This document shows positions 45,697 to 53,067 of a stretch of DNA of 64,000 nt, one piece after another. Position numbers and translations under genes: made by a program. The notes beneath the pieces are model-generated. The model was not told the DNA's origin and did not search any database. It saw only the letters and a list, made by a program, of their open reading frames with translations. The DNA is from Wenyingzhuangia sp. 2_MG-2023 (GTDB taxonomy: Bacteria > Bacteroidota > Bacteroidia > Flavobacteriales > Flavobacteriaceae): positions 53,688 through 117,687 of the forward strand of contig NZ_JAUOSB010000010.1 in assembly GCF_030548295.1 (NCBI RefSeq), given 5' to 3'. Each line of letters opens with the position of its first letter. Position 1 is the stretch's first letter.

Positions 45697-47049
45697 TTAT
45701 GAATTTTCTGACAAAAGTAATCTTTTTGTCAGATGTTGAAACCTTAGAAACAATAAGATTGAGGAAACTGTTAACCCGACTAACAAACCAATCCAAATAC
45801 CAAAAGTTCCCAAATCTGTTAAAATTCCTAAATAATAACAAACAGGAAAACCAATGATCCAATAGGAAATAAAAACCAACCACATAGGAATCACCATATC
45901 TTGCAAACCTCTTAAAGCTCCTAAAACAACAACTTGTATTCCGTCAGAAATTTGAAACAACCCTGCAATAATCAACAATTTAGAGGCTATATCTGCAACT
46001 TCTTTGTCGTCAATATAAATCCAAGGCAAATAAGCTCTCAAGCTCATAAAACCAATAGCCGCAATAATGGCAATGATAATCATTAACCAAATGGTAGAAA
46101 CCGCAATTCTTTTTAGATTGAAATAATCTTTCAGCCCTTTTTGATTTGCCACTCTAATGGTTGCCGTAACACTCATACCTGTAGCCACCATAAACGTCAT
46201 AGTAGACAAATTCAGTGCTATTTGATTTGCTGCTTGTTCTTGTGTTCCTAACATTCCTGCCAACAAAACTCCCGATGCAAAAATTCCAATTTCGAAAAAC
46301 ATTTGTAAAGCTGCAGGATATCCTAATTTCACAATTTTTAATACACGCTCTTTTTCTATATTCCACCAAGAAACAGCCATATTGTATGGAGCAAATTCCT
46401 TCTTTTTAGCAATAAAATACAACAATATAAAAATCATCAAAATACGTGATACCAATGTTCCATATGCAGCACCATCTATTCCCAACATTGGAGCTCCTAA
46501 CTTACCATAAATCAACATGTAATTTAACAAAATATTGATGGAATTGGCTCCCAGAATTGCAATCATAGCATATTTGGTTTGACTCAGTCCGTCTGTAAAT
46601 TGTTTGATGGCTTGAAAAATTAAAAGAGGCACCATAGAGTACGCTATAATTTCATAATACGGCAATGCCAACGTAACCACTTCTTCTGGCTGATTCATCA
46701 ATTTCATCATAGGTTGCAACAACAATAATATAGCCGTCAGAACCACTCCTATAATGGTTAATAGTACCACTCCGTGTTGATAATTTTTTTTACCGTCTAA
46801 GTAATTCTCAGCACTGTCAGACTCCGCTATTAAAGGAGTAATGGCAAAGGAAAAACCAACTCCAAGTCCCATTAAAATAAAGAATATTGAATTTGCCAAA
46901 GACACTGCTGCCAAAGCAGGAGCACCCAATTCTCCTACCATAATATTGTCTGCAAACCCCACCAATACATTTCCTAGCTGTCCTAACATAATAGGAACTG
47001 CTATAACTATATTCGTTTTAAATTCTTTTGTGTATTGCGTGAAATTCAT
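45697..47049 (-). CDS. MATE family efflux transporter
   Basis: A 450-residue inner-membrane exporter with twelve hydrophobic helices in two bundles. Typical segments are VPIMLGQLGNVLVGFADNIMVGELGAPALAAVSLA near the N-terminus and GYPAALQMFFEIGIFASGVLLAGMLG at the start of the second half. NorM-like members expel cationic drugs or metabolites in exchange for sodium or protons. Length is normal. A CAAATATA sequence (TATATTTG on the minus strand) about 24 bases upstream is a likely -7 box. Confidence 0.93.
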   Translation of the reverse strand: MNFTQYTKEFKTNIVIAVPIMLGQLGNVLVGFADNIMVGELGAPALAAVSLANSIFFILMGLGVGFSFAITPLIAESDSAENYLDGKKNYQHGVVLLTIIGVVLTAILLLLQPMMKLMNQPEEVVTLALPYYEIIAYSMVPLLIFQAIKQFTDGLSQTKYAMIAILGANSINILLNYMLIYGKLGAPMLGIDGAAYGTLVSRILMIFILLYFIAKKKEFAPYNMAVSWWNIEKERVLKIVKLGYPAALQMFFEIGIFASGVLLAGMLGTQEQAANQIALNLSTMTFMVATGMSVTATIRVANQKGLKDYFNLKRIAVSTIWLMIIIAIIAAIGFMSLRAYLPWIYIDDKEVADIASKLLIIAGLFQISDGIQVVVLGALRGLQDMVIPMWLVFISYWIIGFPVCYYLGILTDLGTFGIWIGLLVGLTVSSILLFLRFQHLTKRLLLSENS

Positions 47050-47072
47050 GTGAGGTTGCGAATAAATTTGCG

Positions 47073-47080
47073 CAAATATA
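47073..47080 (-). promoter_or_regulatory. -7 promoter box (TATATTTG) of the MATE gene
   Basis: Minus-strand TATATTTG fits TAnnTTTG, 23 bases before the ATG at 47049. Confidence 0.5.
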
Positions 47081-47155
47081 CAAACTTACTTATGCGGAAT
47101 CCTAAACTAATTATAAGAACTCTTGTTTTAACAAAAGCTTAAAACTAAAGGAATC

Positions 47156-47491
47156 TTACGCTATTTTTGTTCCGTTTTTCACAGCTCTTTCAGACTGTAA
47201 CAACGTTACTTCTTTCTCTCCACTCAAACCACCTAAAACCAAGCATTCACTCATCATATTTGCTATTTGTTTGGGAGGAAAATTAACAACAGCAACTATT
47301 TGTTTTCCAATTAAACCTTGAGGTTGGTACAGTTTGGTTATTTGTGCAGAAGATTTTTTCATTCCTAAATCACCAAAATCAATCAACAACTTATAAGCTG
47401 GATTTTTAGCTTCTTTAAAGATTTCTGCTTTTACAATCGTTCCAATGCGCATGTCTACTTTGGCAAAATCACTCCACGAAAGGTTTTCCAT
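47156..47491 (-). CDS. csaA: tRNA-binding (CsaA-like) protein
   Basis: A 111-residue OB-fold protein of the tRNA-binding EMAPII/CsaA type. Marks are FAKVDMRIGTIVKAEIFKEAKNPAYKLLIDFGDLG (residues 9-43), SSAQITKLY, LIGKQIVAVVNFPPKQIA and MSECLVLGG. B. subtilis CsaA has chaperone-like export activity and binds tRNA. The gene overlaps the 3' end of the peptide-binding protein gene by 23 bases, so it is probably translated from the same message. Confidence 0.9.
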   Translation of the reverse strand: MENLSWSDFAKVDMRIGTIVKAEIFKEAKNPAYKLLIDFGDLGMKKSSAQITKLYQPQGLIGKQIVAVVNFPPKQIANMMSECLVLGGLSGEKEVTLLQSERAVKNGTKIA

Positions 47492-49085
47492 TTTTTTTTG
47501 TTTTGTATACTTTTTTCAAATTCAATAAATTGGTTGGATTGGTTGTCAATCCTTTGACATTCTTGTGTTTGAATCGAACAATTTCATCATAAAACAGAGA
47601 AACTACAGGTACTTCTACATTAATGATACTGTCCATTTTTTTATACACTTCAATACGTTTTTGTCTGTCTGTTAATGCCAAAGACTCTTCATAGAACTTG
47701 TCATATTCTGGATTGCTATAATGAGAATAATTGGGGCCTTGAGGTGAAAAATTTTTGCTGTAAAAAAGTGATAAAAAGTTTTCAGCATCCGGATAATCTG
47801 CAATCCACCCTACTCTAAATGTTAGCAAGTTTCCATTGGCTTTCTTTTGTCTCAAAACAGGCGATGGTAAAATATCCAATTCAATTGTAAGTCCAACTCC
47901 TTGCAATTCACGCTGTATAAACTCAAACAAATCTGTATAACTAGAATTGGTGGCAATTTTTACGGTAGGATGTTCATCTCCTGTTTCTTGTTTGTATTTT
48001 TCTATGTATGTTTTTGCTTTTTCTGGATAGTAGGTTTGTAAAGTATCTCCGTAATAAGAAGGCAACCCTTTGGGAATAAATCCTGTGGCTGGCTGACCAA
48101 TATTATTCCTTAAATATCGTAACATTTTGGCTCTATCAAAACCACAATTGATGGCTTTTCTAATGTAAGGGTGATTGTCTACAGTTTGGCCTTCCATAAA
48201 AAAAGCAATGTATTCCGTAATCAAATAGGGACTTTTGTCTAACAACAACTTATCTTGATATTTAGGTAATAAACTTCCTATAGGAGATAATAATTCGTCT
48301 TTATAAGATGTGTGTAAATCGTTCAACACATCTGATTTTCCTTGAATAAATTGCATAAACTCTGTCTGTTTATCCGCATAAAAAGTAACTGCAATAGCTT
48401 CTAAATAAGGAAGCTGTTTTCCCTCTTCATCTTTTTCAAAATACAAAGGATTTCTACGAAACACCAATTTGGTATTCTCAATCCATATTTTAAACTGAAA
48501 AGGACCTGTTCCCACGGGATTTGAACGGAATTCACTTCCGTAAAACTCTATAGCTTCTTTAGGAACTACGGAACAATACTGCATAGACAACAATCCTAAA
48601 AAAGGTGGAAAAGCTTGGTGCAAATCAATTCTAAAAATAGAATCGTTAATGGCTTTAAAACTTTTTACATTTTGCATAACCCATCTTCCTGACGAAGCCA
48701 CTTTTGGATCCATCAACCTTGTAAAACTGTATTCAAAATCTGATGCAGTTACCGTTCGAGTACTATCTTTTCCAAAAACAGCATTTTTATGAAAATAGAC
48801 ATCCTTTCTTAACGTAAATTGATATGTTTTATTTTCATTACTTATTTCCCAAGATTTTGCAATGCACGGCTCTACATTCAATTTGTCATCAAAAACCACC
48901 AAACCATTAAAAAGTTGATTTGTAGCCCAATATATCGGTTCATTTTTAGCAAAAGCAGGATCTAAAGTGGTGATATTGTCTTTTTCATTGTAGCGAAATA
49001 CCTGAGTATCATCGTATGTCCGTACTTCTTCCCGACAAGAGATCAAGGATAAGATCAAAACTAAAAAACTGATTATTTTTTTCAT
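47469..49085 (-). CDS. peptide-type ABC substrate-binding lipoprotein
   Basis: A 538-residue family 5 solute-binding protein (DppA/OppA-like). The signal ends at Cys17 (LISC), a lipoprotein mark, so it is anchored on the periplasmic face or outer membrane. Family segments include TLDPAFAKNEPIYWATNQLFNGLV, AKSWEISNENKTYQFTLRKDVYFH, NPVGTGPFQF and the C-terminal GWIADYPDAENFLSLFYSKN. No permease or ATPase genes are adjacent. In Bacteroidota such orphan binding proteins are common and their partners are encoded elsewhere. Confidence 0.9.
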   Translation of the reverse strand: MKKIISFLVLILSLISCREEVRTYDDTQVFRYNEKDNITTLDPAFAKNEPIYWATNQLFNGLVVFDDKLNVEPCIAKSWEISNENKTYQFTLRKDVYFHKNAVFGKDSTRTVTASDFEYSFTRLMDPKVASSGRWVMQNVKSFKAINDSIFRIDLHQAFPPFLGLLSMQYCSVVPKEAIEFYGSEFRSNPVGTGPFQFKIWIENTKLVFRRNPLYFEKDEEGKQLPYLEAIAVTFYADKQTEFMQFIQGKSDVLNDLHTSYKDELLSPIGSLLPKYQDKLLLDKSPYLITEYIAFFMEGQTVDNHPYIRKAINCGFDRAKMLRYLRNNIGQPATGFIPKGLPSYYGDTLQTYYPEKAKTYIEKYKQETGDEHPTVKIATNSSYTDLFEFIQRELQGVGLTIELDILPSPVLRQKKANGNLLTFRVGWIADYPDAENFLSLFYSKNFSPQGPNYSHYSNPEYDKFYEESLALTDRQKRIEVYKKMDSIINVEVPVVSLFYDEIVRFKHKNVKGLTTNPTNLLNLKKVYKTKKNGKPFVE

Positions 49086-49176
49086 TGTGGAATTAATTTA
49101 TTACAAATGAATCTATTACCATTTGTCTCGCCTAAAAATCAAGCTTCATCATAAAGTACTTATCATGAAAAAAAAC

Positions 49177-49184
49177 TACCTTTG
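49177..49184 (+). promoter_or_regulatory. -7 promoter box (TACCTTTG) of mtaB
   Basis: TACCTTTG matches TAnnTTTG, 21 bases before the ATG at 49205. It overlaps the in-frame GTG at 49184 that would otherwise look like a start. Confidence 0.6.
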
Positions 49185-49204
49185 TGCCCCGTAAATTTAC
49201 AAGA

Positions 49205-50563
49205 ATGAGTCCGCAAAAAAAAGTTGCTTTTTATACATTAGGCTGTAAACTTAATTTTTCTGAAACTTCTACCATCGCTAGAAACTTTCAAGACGAAGGT
49301 TTTACACGTGTTGATTTTGAGGAACAAGCTGATATTTATGTCATTAACACTTGTTCTGTTACCGACAATGCTGACAAGCGTTTCAAAACAATTGTGAAAA
49401 ACGCGTTGAAAAAAAATGAAAATGCTTTTTTAATTGCTGTTGGTTGTTATGCACAATTAAAACCCGAAGAATTGGCTGCTGTAGATGGAGTGGATCTGGT
49501 TTTAGGTGCAACAGAAAAATTTAAAGTAACTGATTACATCAATGATTTGTCAAAAAATGACTTGGGAGAAATTCATTCTTGCGAAATTGAAGATGCCGAT
49601 TTTTATGTGGGATCTTATTCTATTGGAGACCGAACTCGTGCCTTTCTAAAAGTACAAGACGGCTGTGACTACAAATGCACGTATTGCACCATTCCCCTAG
49701 CTCGTGGAATTTCTAGAAGTGATACTTTGGAAAATGTTTTGAAAAATGCAAAAGAAATTTCTAAGAAAGGTATCAAAGAAATTGTGTTGACTGGAGTGAA
49801 TATTGGTGATTACGGAAAAGGTGAATTTGGAAATAAAAAACATGAACATACTTTTTACGAATTGGTTCAGGAATTGGATAAAGTTGATGGAATTCACCGT
49901 TTGCGAATTTCTTCTATTGAACCCAATTTGTTAAAAGATGAAACCATTCAGTTTGTGAGTACTTCTAACAGTTTTGTGCCTCATTTTCACATTCCATTGC
50001 AAAGTGGTAGTGACGAAATTCTAAAAAAAATGAAACGTCGTTATTTGAGTGATATCTATGTGAATAGAGTAAATCGCATCAAAGAAACCATGCCAAATGC
50101 TTGTATTGGTGTTGATGTTATTGTTGGTTTTCCTGGCGAAACGGATGAATTGTTTTTAAAAACCTATCACTTTTTAAACGAATTAGACATATCTTATTTA
50201 CACGTTTTCACTTATTCAGAGCGTGACAATACAGAAGCTGCAAACATGGCTGGAGTGGTTCCTAAAAATGTTCGTGCCAAACGTAGCAAGATGTTGCGTG
50301 GTTTGTCTGTAAAAAAACGTAGAGCTTTTTACGAAAGTCAGTTAGGAACTACACACACTGTTTTGTTTGAGAGTGAAAACAAAGACGGTTACATCAACGG
50401 ATTTACTGAAAACTACGTAAAAGTAAGAACACCTTGGAATCCTAGTTTGGTGAATGAATTGCATCAAGTAACCCTTACTGAAATAGACGAAGATGGATGT
50501 GTTCGTTTTGATTGGATACAAAAACCTATCGAAAAAAATGTAAATTTGAGCGAACTGCTTTAA
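49205..50563 (+). CDS. mtaB: tRNA t6A37 C2-methylthiotransferase MtaB
   Basis: A 452-residue radical-SAM methylthiotransferase that turns t6A37 into ms2t6A37 in tRNA. The N-terminal UPF0004 domain carries cluster Cys residues (TLGCKLN, INTCSVTDNADKR, VGCYAQ), the radical-SAM triad is CDYKCTYC (about residue 155), and a TRAM RNA-binding domain ends the protein. It fits MtaB rather than MiaB by the TLGCKLNFSET start. The Sua5-type gene at 44.7 kb supplies the t6A precursor pathway. ATG at 49205 is chosen because the upstream GTG lies in the promoter box. Confidence 0.95.
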   Translation: MSPQKKVAFYTLGCKLNFSETSTIARNFQDEGFTRVDFEEQADIYVINTCSVTDNADKRFKTIVKNALKKNENAFLIAVGCYAQLKPEELAAVDGVDLVLGATEKFKVTDYINDLSKNDLGEIHSCEIEDADFYVGSYSIGDRTRAFLKVQDGCDYKCTYCTIPLARGISRSDTLENVLKNAKEISKKGIKEIVLTGVNIGDYGKGEFGNKKHEHTFYELVQELDKVDGIHRLRISSIEPNLLKDETIQFVSTSNSFVPHFHIPLQSGSDEILKKMKRRYLSDIYVNRVNRIKETMPNACIGVDVIVGFPGETDELFLKTYHFLNELDISYLHVFTYSERDNTEAANMAGVVPKNVRAKRSKMLRGLSVKKRRAFYESQLGTTHTVLFESENKDGYINGFTENYVKVRTPWNPSLVNELHQVTLTEIDEDGCVRFDWIQKPIEKNVNLSELL

Positions 50564-50571
50564 GATTCATT

Positions 50572-51222
50572 TTGAAAAAAAACGTTTACTTGATTCCTGG
50601 AATGTCTGCCAGCTCATTAATATTTGAGCGCATTCATTTCCCAGAAGAAGATTACCATGTACATTCCTTAGAGTGGCTATTGCCTCTGTCTAAAAATGAA
50701 CCTTTGGAACAATATGTAACTCGTTTTGCTAAATTGATTACAGAGCCCAATCCTATTTTGATTGGTGTTTCCTTTGGTGGCATCATTGCCCAAGAACTAG
50801 GAAAAATAATCGATAATTCTAAAGTCATCATTATTTCTAGTATCAAACACGAACAAGAACAAAGACCTCTTTTCCAATTTTTAAGAAAAACCAAATTGTA
50901 CAGATTGTATTCTCCTAATTTTGTCAACACATTAGAGAAACTGACCTACCAATTGGCACCCAAAAAAATTAAAAATAGTCTGATTCTTTATAGAAAGTAT
51001 TTACCTGTTCGCAATCCTATTTATACACAATGGGCTATTCGTACTTTTTTAAACTGGCAACAATCTAAAAATCAAAATATCATGCACTTTCATGGTGATA
51101 AAGATCCTATTCTCCCTGTTCAATACCTCTCTAATTTTAAAGTAATACCCAAAGGTACTCATGCCATGATTCTTACTCAAAGTACTATCCTACAACGTGA
51201 AATTCTACGTAGTTTGGCTTAA
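50572..51222 (+). CDS. alpha/beta hydrolase family protein
   Basis: A protein of about 216 residues with an alpha/beta hydrolase pattern: YLIPGMSASSLIFERI at the N-terminus, the nucleophile elbow GVSFGGIIAQELG (Ser in GVSFGG, about residue 68), and FHGDKDPILPVQYL followed by KGTHAMIL supplying Asp and His near the C-terminus. Substrate unknown. The start is uncertain: no ATG is available between the mtaB stop and the conserved region, so TTG at 50572, 8 bases after that stop, is the best choice. Confidence 0.75.
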   Translation: MKKNVYLIPGMSASSLIFERIHFPEEDYHVHSLEWLLPLSKNEPLEQYVTRFAKLITEPNPILIGVSFGGIIAQELGKIIDNSKVIIISSIKHEQEQRPLFQFLRKTKLYRLYSPNFVNTLEKLTYQLAPKKIKNSLILYRKYLPVRNPIYTQWAIRTFLNWQQSKNQNIMHFHGDKDPILPVQYLSNFKVIPKGTHAMILTQSTILQREILRSLA

Positions 51223-51228
51223 TTATTG

Positions 51229-51236
51229 TACCTTTG
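51229..51236 (+). promoter_or_regulatory. -7 promoter box (TACCTTTG) of the transglycosylase gene
   Basis: TACCTTTG matches TAnnTTTG, 16 bases before the ATG at 51253. Confidence 0.55.
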
Positions 51237-51252
51237 TATCAAATTTAACTTT

Positions 51253-52149
51253 ATGAAAAAATATGTTTCTTTACTTTTAGGTATTGTTGTAATTGGTGCT
51301 TTTGTTCCGTTTTTTATAAAGGCAACACCTTCTACCAAAAAAACAGGAGAAACGTATATCATCAAAGCCATTAAAACACCTGAAAATTTAACGTTTGCTC
51401 AAGAAGTAGTGCCTTTACACAAACAAGACATTGTTGAACGACTAGACAGAGAATTGTTGGTAAATACTTATTGGCAATCCAATGGGTTGTTATTGATCAA
51501 AAGAGCTCACAAATACTTTCCTATTATTGAACCTATTTTAGCAAAACACAACATCCCTAATGATTTTAAATATTTAGCGGTGATAGAAAGTGGTTTGCAA
51601 AATGTTACGTCTCCCGCAGGAGCTAGAGGTTTTTGGCAATTGTTAGCAACCACAGCCAAAGAATATGGGTTGGAAGTAAATGACAATGTGGACGAACGAT
51701 ATCATTTGGAAAAAGCTACGGAAGCAGCTTGTCAATATTTGTTAAAAGCCAAAGAGAAATTTGGGACTTGGACAGAAGCAGCAGCTGCATACAATATTGG
51801 TATTCAAGGTTTATCTAGAAGGTTGATTGAGCAACAAGTTACCTCATATTACGATTTGTTATTGCCTGACGAGACCTCTCGCTACGTTCCTAGAATTATT
51901 GCGATCAAAGAAATATTGAGCAAACCTTACGATTTTGGATTTGTATACGACAAAAACGATTTGTACAAACTACCTCAATACAGAAGTGTAAAAATAGACA
52001 CAGCCATTACCAACATTGCTAGTTTCGCTAAAAAATTTGACACCAATTACAAAGAAATAAAATTATTGAATCCTTGGTTGAGAGAAAATGTTTTGAACAA
52101 TCGTTCTAGAAAAATGTACGAAATTAAACTACTTACCCAAGAAGAATAA
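51253..52149 (+). CDS. lytic transglycosylase (SLT domain, MltD-like)
   Basis: A 298-residue exported peptidoglycan lyase. A signal/anchor helix occupies residues 5-25. The SLT catalytic domain shows the Glu in AVIESGLQNVTSPAGARGFWQLLATTAKEYGL (about residue 115) and AAAAYNIGIQGLSRRL (about residue 177). The enzyme cleaves the MurNAc-GlcNAc bond with 1,6-anhydro product. No LysM repeat is obvious; the C-terminal 50 residues resemble the linker region before LysM in MltD. It starts 30 bases after the hydrolase stop with its own -7 box. Confidence 0.9.
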   Translation: MKKYVSLLLGIVVIGAFVPFFIKATPSTKKTGETYIIKAIKTPENLTFAQEVVPLHKQDIVERLDRELLVNTYWQSNGLLLIKRAHKYFPIIEPILAKHNIPNDFKYLAVIESGLQNVTSPAGARGFWQLLATTAKEYGLEVNDNVDERYHLEKATEAACQYLLKAKEKFGTWTEAAAAYNIGIQGLSRRLIEQQVTSYYDLLLPDETSRYVPRIIAIKEILSKPYDFGFVYDKNDLYKLPQYRSVKIDTAITNIASFAKKFDTNYKEIKLLNPWLRENVLNNRSRKMYEIKLLTQEE

Positions 52150-52271
52150 TTCGCATAAAAACTCAATATTCATTAAGGTATTTACAATCAATACACAAAT
52201 ACAATAACACTTTCTTATTAAAAACTAAAAACAAATAAAAACTATTTGTTTCACACTTCAAGCCCTGTGTG

Positions 52272-52303
52272 TTGTCAAAACAATTACTTAGACATTAAAT
52301 TTG
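52272..52303 (+). promoter_or_regulatory. promoter of the lipoprotein-GH86 operon
   Basis: TTG at 52272-52274 (-33 element) and TAAATTTG at 52296-52303 (-7 box), separated by 21 bases, fit the Bacteroidota promoter. The lipoprotein ATG follows 24 bases later. No obvious operator dyad is seen. Confidence 0.6.
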
Positions 52304-52327
52304 AACTTCAACTAATGAGTTTAAATT

Positions 52328-53029
52328 ATGAAAAGTAAATTGTTAAAATGTGTATTTTTTATTTGTATCAGTTTTGCCATTTCTTGTGGTGGTGGAGGCG
52401 GAAGTGATAAAATTGAACCTGTTCAACCTGCGAAAGCAATCTTAATTTCTCCTGCAAAAGACGAACCTTGTAACCAAGGAAGTGTATTAGATAACAGCAC
52501 ACTAAGTACCGTTACTTTTAACTGGAAAGCCTCTGAAGACACCGATAGCTACACACTGATCCTAAAAAATTTAGAAGACAATACTACCACTCAAAACAAC
52601 AGTACCAGCAACAGTCTGGAATTGAATATAAAAAGAGGAATTAATTACTCTTGGTTCGTTATTTCAAAATCTTCAGAAAGTACACTGACTAATGACAGCG
52701 AAACGTGGAACTTTTACAATGCTGCAGAAGGAACTGTAAACCACATTCCATATCCTGCAACCCTAGTAAACCCAACTATGAATGCTACTTCAGCTTCTAA
52801 AAATGTAACGTTACAATGGACAACTTCAGATCTAGATAGTGACATTTCTGGATACGATGTCTATATTGGAACAGCTGAAAACAACTTGACAAAGCAAAAC
52901 ACGGTAAACACCAATCAACTTAGTTTGTCTTTAGAAGCAGATACCTTTTACTATTGGAGAGTATACACCAAAGATGCTGTAGGAAATATTTCTATTTCTT
53001 CTGTATTTGAGTTTAAAACGGGAGTTTAA
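52328..53029 (+). CDS. surface lipoprotein with fibronectin type III domains
   Basis: A 233-residue protein with a lipoprotein signal ending at Cys20, followed by GGGGGSD, a glycine/acid-rich start that in Bacteroidota marks export to the outer surface. The rest reads as two fibronectin type III-like domains (about residues 35-135 and 140-233), each with tryptophan/tyrosine strands such as VTFNWKASEDTDSYTL and VTLQWTTSDLDSDISGYDVYIG. It precedes the GH86 gene by 38 bases, so it may bind polysaccharide and hold substrate near the enzyme, like a surface glycan-binding protein. Binding is not proven. Confidence 0.8.
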   Translation: MKSKLLKCVFFICISFAISCGGGGGSDKIEPVQPAKAILISPAKDEPCNQGSVLDNSTLSTVTFNWKASEDTDSYTLILKNLEDNTTTQNNSTSNSLELNIKRGINYSWFVISKSSESTLTNDSETWNFYNAAEGTVNHIPYPATLVNPTMNATSASKNVTLQWTTSDLDSDISGYDVYIGTAENNLTKQNTVNTNQLSLSLEADTFYYWRVYTKDAVGNISISSVFEFKTGV

Positions 53030-53067
53030 TTCTATCTCATTTGTTGTAATCAACAAAAAATTTGGCT

